Shown here: one piece after another, positions 1 to 6,829 of the stretch
Numbering within the stretch: position 1 is the first letter of the stretch
Layout: each line of letters opens with the position of its first letter
Assembly: GCA_900545915.1 (NCBI GenBank)
Contig: URAV01000040.1
Location: 1-27,087, forward strand
Direction: 5' to 3'
DNA from: an uncultured Porphyromonadaceae bacterium
GTDB taxonomy: Bacteria; Bacteroidota; Bacteroidia; Bacteroidales; Coprobacteraceae
DNA: 27,087 nucleotides
Position numbers and translations under genes: made by a program
The notes under the pieces: model-generated
Databases searched by the model: none
What the model was told of the DNA's origin: nothing
What the model saw: only the letters and a program-made list of their open reading frames with translations

Positions 1-1
1 A

Positions 2-112
2 AAGAATCAGATTCTGCTGCCTTATCCGATTCGTTTGGAGGATGGCGTCTCTTGGCTGCACTTGGATGTTTATGATGCGGATAAAGGGAGAGTGTATCTA
101 TTTAAAGTATAA
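2..112 (+). CDS. C-terminal fragment of an unidentified protein (5' end outside window)
   Basis: Frame 2 is open from the window edge to a TAA at 110-112 and encodes the last 36 residues of a protein, ending in DADKGRVYLFKV. The short strand-like pattern (LLPYPIRL, WLHLDVYD, GRVYLFKV) looks like the closing beta-strands of a C-terminal beta-sandwich, as found at the ends of many secreted Bacteroidales enzymes, but there is too little to assign a family. The stop lies immediately upstream of the cluster of inverted repeats at 121-251. The only other feature visible is that its codon use looks like the host genes and unlike the AT-rich gene that follows. No function is proposed. Confidence 0.5.
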   Translation, partial: KNQILLPYPIRLEDGVSWLHLDVYDADKGRVYLFKV

Positions 113-120
113 TTAATCTG

Positions 121-251
121 GCGGGGTAAAAATCCCCGGCTGTTAGCGGTAACGCCAATCACACGCTAACAAAATAATGCACCAACTTGCACAACCGGGG
201 ATAAAATTCCTTGTTGCAAATTGGTGTATTTTTTTGTGTGATTGGCATTAC
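121..251. other. Cluster of interlocking inverted repeats, possible structured RNA or folded single-stranded DNA site
   Basis: Five inverted repeats are packed into 131 bases. (a) GGGG 123-126 with CCCC 134-137. (b) ATCCCCGG 132-139 with CCGGGGAT 195-202, 8 of 8. (c) TGTTAGCG 141-148 with CGCTAACA 164-171, 8 of 8. (d) 149-164 with 236-251, 15 of 16 pairs, core CCAATCACAC / GTGTGATTGG. (e) 178-194 with 211-228, one C-A mismatch, one bulged T and one G-T pair. Repeat b crosses e as a loop pseudoknot would; c and d share base 164 and overlap, so they cannot all form at once. A small GCG-GTAA-CGC hairpin (146-155) is a further alternative. This could be a structured RNA, a switching leader, or a folded single-stranded DNA site for an element. 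No named family was recognised. Confidence 0.6.
178..235 (+). terminator. Terminator-like hairpin with T-run before the Mom-like gene
   Basis: Arms 178-194 and 211-228 form about 16 pairs around a 16-base loop and are followed directly by seven T residues (229-235). This fits an intrinsic terminator, either for the gene ending at 112 or for a small RNA starting in between. It is an unusual terminator because its loop holds CCGGGGAT, complementary to 132-139, and because bases after the T-run (236-251) pair with 149-164 upstream of the hairpin. Confidence 0.45.
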
Positions 252-269
252 AAATATAGTTATTAAACT

Positions 270-1013
270 ATGGAATTACAAATAATAAAACATACTTCTT
301 CATTGGGTTCTTTAGTTATAAAGGTTATTGATAAATCTCTTGCAAAAGAAATGGTAATAAAAAATCATTATAGCCATAAATGGAATGACGGAGGTTTTGG
401 AAAGTTCAACTTTGGAATTTTTAAAATAGATGAACCAAATAAATGTTTAGGGTGTTCTGTTTTTGGGTATATGAAAAACCCAAAAGCAAAAATTTTTGAA
501 CATCCTAATCCACATGCATGGATATGTGAATTAAATAGATTATGGGTTGACGATACTCTTGGAAAAAATACAGAAACAATATTTATTTCTGCGTCTATAA
601 AATTGCTTCGAAAATTAGATCCTAATATTGTCGCCGTACAATCTTTTGCGGATGGTCGTTTGGGCTGTGGAACTATATATAAAGCGGCAAATTTCAGATA
701 TTACGGATTTCATCACACTCGTTTTCTCAAAAATATTCGAACTTCGGAAATGGTGCACGAGCAATTGCTTACAAATACAACATCGCCCAAAGGATACGTT
801 CGTAATAATATTGCGTGTTTGCTTGGTGATATGGAGGTTTTTCAAGTTCGAACATATAGATATATTTATCCATTAAGTAAGTATTTTCGTTTTAAATTAC
901 CTGAACTACCTTATCCGGAGTATAATAAAGGCATTATTAAAATTGTGTGGAAAAGAGATAACCAAAAAATAAAACGTAATATTATTTCTTTGTTAGACAA
1001 GATTGTTAAGTGA
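270..1013 (+). CDS. Mom-like DNA-modification protein (GNAT-fold family), solitary
   Basis: 247 residues. I recognise a pattern I associate with the phage Mu Mom-like family, GNAT-fold proteins that modify adenine in DNA (methylcarbamoyl-type modification in Mu): NHYSHKW at residues 32-38, ELNRLW at 87-92 followed by NTET at 100-103, SFADGR at 125-130, GTIYKAANF at 134-142 and the late YRYIYPL motif at 196-202. There is no signal peptide or membrane segment, so it should act in the cytoplasm. The ATG at 270 has no clear Shine-Dalgarno sequence. The gene is visibly more AT-rich than its neighbours, uses many ATA, AAT and TTA codons, and has no phage, methylase or nuclease gene next to it, so it looks acquired. 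Inverted-repeat clusters flank it (121-251 and 1014-1120). The family call rests on recalled motifs; the substrate (own DNA, phage DNA or something else) is unknown. Confidence 0.6.
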   Translation: MELQIIKHTSSLGSLVIKVIDKSLAKEMVIKNHYSHKWNDGGFGKFNFGIFKIDEPNKCLGCSVFGYMKNPKAKIFEHPNPHAWICELNRLWVDDTLGKNTETIFISASIKLLRKLDPNIVAVQSFADGRLGCGTIYKAANFRYYGFHHTRFLKNIRTSEMVHEQLLTNTTSPKGYVRNNIACLLGDMEVFQVRTYRYIYPLSKYFRFKLPELPYPEYNKGIIKIVWKRDNQKIKRNIISLLDKIVK

Positions 1014-1120
1014 CGTATTATTTAAAGGGTATTATACCCCAATTTAATACGAAAATAAATACTGATTTAATAAAGTGCAAATTGTCAATTTTAAACATTT
1101 GCACTTTATGTTTTTCGTAT
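1014..1120. repeat. Cluster of inverted repeats after the Mom-like gene
   Basis: Starting at the base after the stop codon are: CGTATTA 1014-1020 with TAATACG 1045-1051; inside it GGGTAT 1027-1032 with ATACCC 1034-1039; ATACGAAAA 1047-1055 with TTTTCGTAT 1112-1120 (9 of 9); and, enclosed by that pair, 1070-1082 with 1097-1109 (13 of 13, core AAAGTGCAAAT). Bases 1047-1051 can pair either backwards or forwards, so two folds compete, echoing the left cluster. The 13-base hairpin is not followed by a clean T-run, so a plain terminator is not the best explanation. The remaining AT-rich DNA up to 1224 shows no gene I trust. Confidence 0.6.
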
Positions 1121-1224
1121 ATGTACTTTTCATTTTTCGCGATTTATTTGGTGTTAATAATATTTATATATATCGGAAATTTTATATATAAATGTTTTTA
1201 ACGTCTATATAAGGTTAAAATCAG

Positions 1225-1243
1225 TACCTTGTAATACAAGGTA
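1225..1243. promoter_or_regulatory. Perfect palindrome, likely PadR operator
   Basis: TACCTTGTA-A-TACAAGGTA: two perfect 9-base arms around one central A (1234). It lies just upstream of the -7 element of the padR gene, where the -33 region should be, so a bound dimer would block polymerase. PadR-family regulators commonly bind palindromes in their own promoters; autoregulation is inferred. Confidence 0.6.
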
Positions 1244-1256
1244 TTTTTATTTATGC

Positions 1257-1264
1257 TATATTTG
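1257..1264 (+). promoter_or_regulatory. Bacteroidetes -7 element of the padR-pspC operon
   Basis: TATATTTG matches the Bacteroidetes TAnnTTTG element. A purine-rich AAAGGAG (1271-1277) follows before the ATG at 1284. No exact TTTG is seen 19-21 bases upstream; that place is taken by the palindrome. Confidence 0.5.
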
Positions 1265-1283
1265 TGATGAAAAGGAGTAACGT

Positions 1284-1610
1284 ATGAATACGGAAAATAT
1301 AAAATCTCAGATGCGCAAAGGGATTCTTGAGTATTGTACGCTCTTGATTCTTAGTAAAAAGCGGGCGTATGTATCGGACATTATACAATCTTTGAAAGAA
1401 TCTCGGCTTATTGTGGTCGAAGGGACGCTTTATCCGCTGTTGACACGCTTGAAAAATGCCGGTCTGCTTGATTATGAATGGGAGGAATCACCTCAAGGCC
1501 CTCCTAGAAAATATTATCGTTTGACAGAAACCGGGAGAACGTTCCTGAATGAGTTGGAGGGAGCTTGGACAGAATTGAACCGCACCGTTGAACATATTCG
1601 GGAAATATAG
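1284..1610 (+). CDS. PadR-family transcriptional regulator
   Basis: 108 residues, the usual length of the short PadR subfamily: a winged-helix domain plus a short C-terminal helix for dimerisation. Recognisable pieces are the opening GILEYCTLLILS, the recognition-helix region VVEGTLYPLLTRLKNAGLL, the wing with PPRKYYRLTETG, and the end helix LNELEGAWTELN. The start is supported by AAAGGAG seven bases upstream. It is cotranscribed with the PspC-domain gene 26 bases downstream, a pairing known in Bacteroidetes, and probably represses this operon through the palindrome at 1225-1243 until envelope stress or an unknown ligand relieves it. The family call is firm; the signal is not known. Confidence 0.9.
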   Translation: MNTENIKSQMRKGILEYCTLLILSKKRAYVSDIIQSLKESRLIVVEGTLYPLLTRLKNAGLLDYEWEESPQGPPRKYYRLTETGRTFLNELEGAWTELNRTVEHIREI

Positions 1611-1636
1611 TTTTATAATGATAAATACATATAGAT

Positions 1637-2728
1637 ATGAAAAAGACACTGACGGTAAATCTGAATAATACGGTGTATCATATTGATGAGGACGCTTATG
1701 TTCAGTTGCAGGATTATTTGGAGAGTCTGAATGATTATTTCAGGAATGAAGAGGGAGCGAATGAAATATTAAGTGATATCGAGGCTCGTATTGCCGAATT
1801 GTTTAAAGAAAGAATGCGTTTCGGGATGCAGATAATTACGATGAGGGAAGTAGATGAAATCGTTTCTATTATGGGACATCCCGAAGATTTTGCTTCCGAT
1901 ACGCTGAATCTTGAAGCTGATGATAAGGAGATCGGGGAAAAAGAAGTTGAAAATCGGGACACTGAAAAAGCGGATGATGAAACGACACCTCAGGAAAAAA
2001 TTCCCGAGAGAAACCGACGGCGTCTGTTTAGGGATAAAGACGATGCTTTTCTTGGCGGTGTAGCTTCAGGATTGGGATATTATCTTGGTGCCAGCACGGC
2101 GCTTATCCGTGTTTTGTTCGTATTGTTTACTTTTCTTACCGGATATGCACTTCTGATTTATTTAGTTTTGTGGATTTGTATTCCGGAGGCTAAAACTGCC
2201 GCGCAGAAATTGGAGATGAGAGGGGAGGCGGCGACGATCGATAATATCAAACGATTCGTTTCCGAAACGATAGCTAAAGAGGAATTGGAATCGGAGAAGA
2301 AAACTTTCGGTGATTATGTCCTTTCGGTGATTAAGACAGTATTGAAGATTGTGTTTGTAATTTTCGGAGGGTGTCTTGGTTTTATTTTATTGATTCTTCT
2401 GGCCTTTTTATTATTTGCGTTGTTGGCAGCGACCGGAGGCACGATCGGTATCGTCACACAAGGCATAGATCCGTTTTTTATGCAGATGCTCTCCGCTGTC
2501 CATTATCCGTGGATATTGACTGCCGTTTTGCTGGTATTGCTGGTCATTCCGGTATATGCCATATTGAGGCTGGTCTTAGGACGTGTATTTAATTTCCCTC
2601 CTCAATCCCGTTGGGCGACGATTTTGTTGCTCGTATTGTGGAGTATAGCTTTTGTTGCCGGTATAGTGATGTGGTTTACTTCATTTCCGGAGATACAAAA
2701 TGTGTTGAATCAGTATCAGGGGATATAA
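1637..2728 (+). CDS. PspC-domain inner-membrane protein
   Basis: 363 residues. Residues 1-90 form a soluble alpha/beta domain typical of Bacteroidetes PspC proteins (MKKTLTVNLN, IEARIAELF, IMGHPEDFAS). An acidic linker (about 91-125) follows, then a PspC domain at about 128-187 (RRLFRDKDDAFLGGVASGLG and a hydrophobic helix ending VLWICIPE). Further membrane segments lie near 232-268, 287-315 and 323-347. PspC proteins sense or dampen envelope stress in the phage-shock response; here the partner regulator is PadR rather than PspF or sigma-54. It follows padR by 26 bases in one operon. The C-terminal membrane region is variable in the family and I assign no function to it. Confidence 0.88.
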   Translation: MKKTLTVNLNNTVYHIDEDAYVQLQDYLESLNDYFRNEEGANEILSDIEARIAELFKERMRFGMQIITMREVDEIVSIMGHPEDFASDTLNLEADDKEIGEKEVENRDTEKADDETTPQEKIPERNRRRLFRDKDDAFLGGVASGLGYYLGASTALIRVLFVLFTFLTGYALLIYLVLWICIPEAKTAAQKLEMRGEAATIDNIKRFVSETIAKEELESEKKTFGDYVLSVIKTVLKIVFVIFGGCLGFILLILLAFLLFALLAATGGTIGIVTQGIDPFFMQMLSAVHYPWILTAVLLVLLVIPVYAILRLVLGRVFNFPPQSRWATILLLVLWSIAFVAGIVMWFTSFPEIQNVLNQYQGI

Positions 2729-2814
2729 GTATAAATAGATAGTTTGGAGAGGACATCAGGACGGAAATGACAATTGGGGAGGAAGTTCTGTTTCGTAACT
2801 GTTCAAAGGGTCTG

Positions 2815-2907
2815 TTTTAGAGCCTGCTATCTTCTTTATAAAAGCAGAAAAACATCCTCGAAAGAAATTCTCAAACCAGACCCGGACAAAATTTAAACAG
2901 GCTTTTA
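2815..2907 (-). repeat. MITE-like dispersed repeat, copy A
   Basis: Read on the minus strand it begins TAAAAGCCTGTTTAAATTTT (2907 downward), continues through TCTGGTTTGAG and TTTCTTTCGAGGATGTTTTT, and matches copy B (11761-11909) almost base for base over about 60 bases. Further on, GAAGATAGCAGGCT still matches GAGGATGGCGGGCT of copy B. An inverted AGAGCCTG lies at the other end (2818-2825). It sits between the convergent pspC and araC genes. Confidence 0.7.
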
Positions 2908-2939
2908 ATTTTGATACCTTTCTGTTTTTGGGATATATT

Positions 2940-3785
2940 TTATTGACTGTTGCGATAAGCTTGGGGACTCATTCCGACATGGCGTTTAAAATATTTTCCA
3001 AAAAACGATACATTTGGAAAGTTTAGAGAATAGGAAATTTCCTGTATTGTCAATTCAGTCGATTTTAGTTGTGCTTTAGCATCGAGGATTACCATTCGAG
3101 CAATAATGTCGGAGGCAGTAAATCCTGTGATTTGCTTTATGGTCGTGCACAAGTGCTGCGGAGTAATATTGAGTTGTTCGGCATAGAATGAAATAGAACG
3201 TTCCCGTGTATAATGTTGCATGACAAGTCCGACAAACTGTTTACGAATTTCTTCTTTTCGGGTAAGTGCAGGCGGATTCCATGTATGTTTCTGATACATG
3301 TAACCGATACCTTGAAGCATTGATTGTAAGATACTTTTGGTAATTTCCGTATTGAATATTTCTGTAATCTGTTCCTGAGTTTTTACCAGTAAAGAAAAAT
3401 ATTCTGCAAGAAGGTCGGCGCTTTCTTGTTTTAGGGATATTACAGGATTTTCAATGACTTGAGGCAAGAAGTCTGCTGAAAATTTTACCATATTGGTTTG
3501 GCTCAGAAACTCCGATGAGAAAGCGATGAAACACAACCTGACTTTTCCTCGTTGTTCAAGAAACTGAAGGATGTTTCCCGGTAAAATAGAGACGAAATCA
3601 TTCTTTTTTACATAATAGTCGGTCATTTTTATGGAAACGTGTATCTCCCCTTCTAAACATAACACGAAGATTCCGGCTTTTAATCGGAACGGTTGTTTAT
3701 AAAATGCCAAGATTTCTTCGGTGATATCTGTTCCTATAATAATATTTTCAGATATGTCGAATTGTGGTAAATCGGTTCTAAGCAT
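2940..3785 (-). CDS. AraC-family transcriptional regulator
   Basis: 281 residues. The N-terminal 165 residues form a cupin-like sensing domain (KAGIFVLCLEGEIHVSIK, then FVSILPGNILQF). The C-terminal about 105 residues carry the double helix-turn-helix: ISFYAEQLNITPQHLCTTIK, ITGFTASDII, then TIQEISYSLNFPNVSFFGKY and the closing FKRHVGMSPQAYR, which is the AraC consensus. It is transcribed alone on the minus strand. A -7 element lies 26 bases upstream of the ATG. No effector or target is visible and the flanking genes are not obvious targets. The family call is firm; the regulon is unknown. Confidence 0.9.
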   Translation of the reverse strand: MLRTDLPQFDISENIIIGTDITEEILAFYKQPFRLKAGIFVLCLEGEIHVSIKMTDYYVKKNDFVSILPGNILQFLEQRGKVRLCFIAFSSEFLSQTNMVKFSADFLPQVIENPVISLKQESADLLAEYFSLLVKTQEQITEIFNTEITKSILQSMLQGIGYMYQKHTWNPPALTRKEEIRKQFVGLVMQHYTRERSISFYAEQLNITPQHLCTTIKQITGFTASDIIARMVILDAKAQLKSTELTIQEISYSLNFPNVSFFGKYFKRHVGMSPQAYRNSQ

Positions 3786-3810
3786 ATCTTATATTTTTAA
3801 TATTCGATTG

Positions 3811-3818
3811 CAAAAATA
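3811..3818 (-). promoter_or_regulatory. -7 element of the araC-family gene
   Basis: The minus strand reads TATTTTTG, matching TAnnTTTG, 26 bases before the start codon. The surrounding 14 bases (CGATTGCAAAAATA on the plus strand) recur in front of the tRNA nucleotidyltransferase gene at 16911-16924. Confidence 0.5.
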
Positions 3819-3865
3819 AGAAAATAAAACCGATATTCCTATGAAAATATTAAAAATAGATCAAT

Positions 3866-4744
3866 TTATATGTTGTATCGTTTATCTGCTCCCCACATGA
3901 GTTTGTCTCGTAAAGTATCGATGAAAACATGGTTATTCCGTTTTACGATAGAAGTAGTAAAGGGGGCTTTGCAAATAATTAATTCATGATTTGTACTCAT
4001 CATGGCGGAACGTCCGTCCAGACTTACCAAAAAGTTGTTACTTCGGCTTTCGATTTGCATACGGATCGTATCTTGATCATTGAATACCAGAGGTCGGACA
4101 TTCAAACTGTGAGGGGCAACGGGGGCTATTACGAAGTTCGGAGCTTGCGGAACGAGTATAGGGCCGCCTACACTCAATGAATATCCGGTCGATCCGGTAG
4201 GAGTCGAAACAATCAATCCGTCGGCCTGATAAGTGTTCAGAAATACATCGTTCAGGTATGTACGGATGGTGATCATTGAAGAACTGTCCCTCTTCAGAAT
4301 GGCAGCTTCATTCAGGGCAAAAGGCCAAAACTTTACAGGAAGAGCATCTGCCTTTAGTTGTAACAGAGAACGCTCTTCGATTCTGTAATCTCCGTTAAAC
4401 AGTTCCGCCACAGCTTCATCTATTTCATTTTCGGCTACATCGGCAAGAAATCCGAGCCGTCCGGTGTTGATTCCCAGTATCGGGATATGTTTGTTCCCGA
4501 TCCGTTCGGCAGTTTTAAGGAATGTGCCGTCTCCGCCGAGGCTGAGAGCCATATCTGCCGAAAAATTATTGTCCGTAATCAGTTCGCTGTATTGAGGTTC
4601 TATTTTCATTACAGTATGCAGAAAGCGGTAGAACTCTTCACAAATAAGAATTTCCGCATTATATTTGCTTAATGCGTTGAAAAGATGCTTTGCCTGTATG
4701 CTTTTTTCTGCTTGATATAAATTTCCGAAAATGGCTATTCTCAT
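3866..4744 (-). CDS. nadK: NAD kinase
   Basis: 292 residues. It phosphorylates NAD to NADP using ATP or polyphosphate in the cytoplasm and is essential for supplying NADPH. The diagnostic GGDGT motif is at residues 70-74 (SLGGDGTFLKTAERI), followed by GINTGRLGFLADV (91-103), the NE pair at 145-146 and the NAD-binding stretch DGLIVSTPTGSTGYS (175-189), then PVAPHSLNVRPLV. Length is typical. The ATG is at 4742-4744 and the gene diverges from pdxJ. The nadK / pdxJ arrangement is familiar from Bacteroidales genomes. Confidence 0.95.
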   Translation of the reverse strand: MRIAIFGNLYQAEKSIQAKHLFNALSKYNAEILICEEFYRFLHTVMKIEPQYSELITDNNFSADMALSLGGDGTFLKTAERIGNKHIPILGINTGRLGFLADVAENEIDEAVAELFNGDYRIEERSLLQLKADALPVKFWPFALNEAAILKRDSSSMITIRTYLNDVFLNTYQADGLIVSTPTGSTGYSLSVGGPILVPQAPNFVIAPVAPHSLNVRPLVFNDQDTIRMQIESRSNNFLVSLDGRSAMMSTNHELIICKAPFTTSIVKRNNHVFIDTLRDKLMWGADKRYNI

Positions 4745-4815
4745 CGTTATTTACATTTTTTATGAGCTTTTTGATCTTTTGCTGGCGTTTTTCTTTAGAT
4801 TTCTGTAAAACCTAT

Positions 4816-4823
4816 TAATTTTG
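4816..4823 (+). promoter_or_regulatory. Possible -7 element for pdxJ
   Basis: TAATTTTG fits TAnnTTTG and would give a leader of roughly 115 bases. A second TAATTTTG at 4928-4935 is only five bases from the pdxJ ATG and would make a nearly leaderless transcript. No exact -33 TTTG at the right distance is seen for either, so the choice is open. Confidence 0.3.
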
Positions 4824-4940
4824 CATCAGCACAAAGTTCTTTTGCAAACGTACATAAAATTTTTGGCTTCGGAGATAATTTTCAGTTTTACCGGGTCGAA
4901 AAAAGTTCTTTTTATCATAAGTAGAATTAATTTTGGAAAA

Positions 4941-5654
4941 ATGACCAAATTAAGTGTAAATGTAAATAAGATTGCCACATTGCGTAATGCCAGAGGTGGT
5001 AATATGCCTAATGTCTTAAAAGTCGCGCTGGACTGTGAAGCTTTTGGCGCTGACGGAATTACGGTACATCCGCGTCCGGATGAACGCCATATCCGCTATT
5101 CTGATGTGTATGAGCTCAGGCCTCAGTTAAGAACTGAATTTAATATAGAGGGTTATCCGTCCGATCCTTTTATAAATTTGGTGTTGCAAGTCAAGCCGAA
5201 TCAGGTAACGTTAGTTCCCGATGCTCCGGATGCAATCACTTCCAATGCCGGTTGGGATACACGTACGCATTTTGATTTTTTAAGTGAGATAATAGACCGT
5301 TTTAATCAAGTCGGTATTCGAACATCGATCTTTGTAGATACCGATCCTGAATTGATAGAGTTTGCAGCCAAAACCGGGACGGATAGAATCGAGTTATATA
5401 CCGAGCCGTATGCTTCGGCTTATACTTCGGATCGGGAAAAAGCGGTCGCTCCTTTTATTAAAGCTGCGGCATTAGCTCATAAATTAGGTTTAGGAATCAA
5501 TGCCGGACATGATTTGAATCTTGAGAACTTACGATATTTTCATGAACAGATTCCTGTTTTGGATGAGGTTTCTATCGGGCATGCTCTTATCACTGATGCC
5601 CTTTATTTGGGATTGCAGGAGACTATTCGCCAATATAAAGATTGTCTTAAATAA
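4941..5654 (+). CDS. pdxJ: Pyridoxine 5'-phosphate synthase
   Basis: 237 residues from the ATG at 4941. It condenses 3-amino-2-oxopropyl phosphate with 1-deoxyxylulose 5-phosphate to make pyridoxine 5'-phosphate, the last ring-forming step of the DXP-dependent vitamin B6 pathway, and is a TIM-barrel enzyme. Hallmarks: SVNVNKIATLRNARG at the N-terminus, HPRPDERHI (43-51), FNIEGYPS, VTLVPDAPDAITSNAGWD, ELYTEPYA and INAGHDLNLENL. The frame stays open upstream to 4821, but the family begins at MTKLSVN and is about 235-240 residues long, so I use 4941. It is followed after 26 bases by exbB, a conserved neighbourhood in Bacteroidales. Confidence 0.95.
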   Translation: MTKLSVNVNKIATLRNARGGNMPNVLKVALDCEAFGADGITVHPRPDERHIRYSDVYELRPQLRTEFNIEGYPSDPFINLVLQVKPNQVTLVPDAPDAITSNAGWDTRTHFDFLSEIIDRFNQVGIRTSIFVDTDPELIEFAAKTGTDRIELYTEPYASAYTSDREKAVAPFIKAAALAHKLGLGINAGHDLNLENLRYFHEQIPVLDEVSIGHALITDALYLGLQETIRQYKDCLK

Positions 5655-5680
5655 CATCGATAACCGAAAAATAAAATTAT

Positions 5681-6382
5681 ATGAATTTATTGCTTTCTCT
5701 TTTAGCTGATGCTAATATGGTAATGCCGGTTTCTGCCGGGACGACTGCAGCTCCTGTTGCTGAGTTGAATATGTGGGATTTGTCGCTGAAAGGTGGTATT
5801 ATTATGATTCCGCTCCTGATATTGTCCATTCTGGCAATTTATATCTTTATAGAACGGGCTGTGGTTATCCGTAAAGCGGCACGAGAAGACCGTACGTTTA
5901 TGGATCGCATCAAAGACTATATCCATGAAGGAGATGTAGATGCGGCTTTAAATCTTTGTAAAAAGACCGATACTCCCTATGCACGTTTGATTGAAAAAGG
6001 AATTACCCGATTGGGACGGCCTATGAATGATGTGTTGGTAGCGATAGAAAATGTCGGTAATCTGGAAGTTGCGAAGCTGGAGAAAGGATTTCCTTGGTTG
6101 GCTACGGCTGCGGCAGGAGCGCCGATGCTCGGATTTCTCGGTACGGTGACCGGTATGGTAAGAGCTTTTTACAATATGGCATCTGCCGGAACGAGTGCCG
6201 ATATAACTACTCTGTCCGGGGGTATTTATGAGGCGTTGGTTACTACTGTCGCCGGTTTGGTCGTGGGGATTATAGCTCTGTTTGCTTATAATTATTTGGT
6301 AGCCCGTGTAGATGGAGTGGTCAATCAGCTTGAAGCCAAAACTATGGAATTTATGGATCTGCTGAATGAACCCGCAGATTAA
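5681..6382 (+). CDS. exbB: ExbB/TolQ-family proton channel subunit
   Basis: 233 residues. It is the inner-membrane channel subunit that, with ExbD, uses the proton gradient to energise TonB and so powers uptake by outer-membrane TonB-dependent receptors. Three membrane segments are visible: about 38-62, 139-163 (with GAPMLGFLGTVTGMVRAF, the family's conserved block) and 184-211 (YEALVTTVAGLVVGIIALFAY). The cytoplasmic region between the first two carries ARLIEKGITRLG. It lies 26 bases after pdxJ and 16 bases before exbD. Confidence 0.92.
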   Translation: MNLLLSLLADANMVMPVSAGTTAAPVAELNMWDLSLKGGIIMIPLLILSILAIYIFIERAVVIRKAAREDRTFMDRIKDYIHEGDVDAALNLCKKTDTPYARLIEKGITRLGRPMNDVLVAIENVGNLEVAKLEKGFPWLATAAAGAPMLGFLGTVTGMVRAFYNMASAGTSADITTLSGGIYEALVTTVAGLVVGIIALFAYNYLVARVDGVVNQLEAKTMEFMDLLNEPAD

Positions 6383-6398
6383 GCTTGGAGGTAAAAGT

Positions 6399-6812
6399 AT
6401 GGCTCTGAAACGAAGAAATAGAATAGAAGCCTCATTCAGCATGGCTTCTATGACCGATGTGATTTTTCTGTTACTGATCTTTTTTATGGTAACTTCAACT
6501 TTTGTATTTCCGAATGCGATAAAAGTGTTGTTGCCGCAAAGTAAAGAGCAGACAGCCGCAAAGCCTTTGGCAAGGGTGACAATCGATGCACAGCTCAATT
6601 ATTATGTTTCTTTCGGTAATGAAGCGGAACATCCTGTACAATTGGAAGAAATAGCTCCCTATTTGCTGAGCGCATTGAGTAAAGAACCGGATATGTATGT
6701 CGCTCTTTATGCCGATGAGAGTGTTCCTTACAGAGAGGTGGTAAAGGTGTTGAATATTGCCGGAGAGAATAAATTGAGAATGGTATTGGCTACACGACCT
6801 GTAAAGGAGTAG
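6399..6812 (+). CDS. exbD: ExbD/TolR-family biopolymer transport protein
   Basis: 137 residues from the ATG at 6399, which has GGAGG nine bases upstream; the in-frame ATG at 6366 overlaps exbB and lacks such a site. One membrane helix (about 21-37) begins just after the essential Asp20 in SMTDVIFLLLIFFMVTSTF, the proton-carrying residue of ExbD/TolR. A periplasmic domain follows (LARVTIDAQLNYYVS, VPYREVVKVLNIAGENKL). It forms the motor with ExbB and drives TonB, encoded 17 bases downstream. Confidence 0.93.
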   Translation: MALKRRNRIEASFSMASMTDVIFLLLIFFMVTSTFVFPNAIKVLLPQSKEQTAAKPLARVTIDAQLNYYVSFGNEAEHPVQLEEIAPYLLSALSKEPDMYVALYADESVPYREVVKVLNIAGENKLRMVLATRPVKE

Positions 6813-6829
6813 CCCGAAATTTGTAACCT

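Noticed and set aside
121..251. Integron attC site
   Set aside because: The fold-back shape and TAACGCC/GGCATTA arms are suggestive, but the required RYYYAAC and GTTRRRY core sites do not fit and no integrase is near.
101..1027. TTTAAAG at 101-107 and 1021-1027 as target-site duplication of the insert
   Set aside because: A seven-base AT-rich word is expected by chance, and 101-107 lies inside the upstream coding sequence.
1010..1201. 63-residue open frame after the Mom-like gene with a hydrophobic second half
   Set aside because: It begins with a GTG overlapping the stop region, has no ribosome binding site and runs across all the inverted repeats; its hydrophobicity follows from T-rich DNA.
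4821..4940. N-terminal extension of PdxJ
   Set aside because: It would add 40 residues not found in the family, and a -7 element lies at its start.
5948..6598. 216-residue minus-strand open frame across exbB and exbD
   Set aside because: It is antisense to two recognised genes, and its sequence shows no domain.
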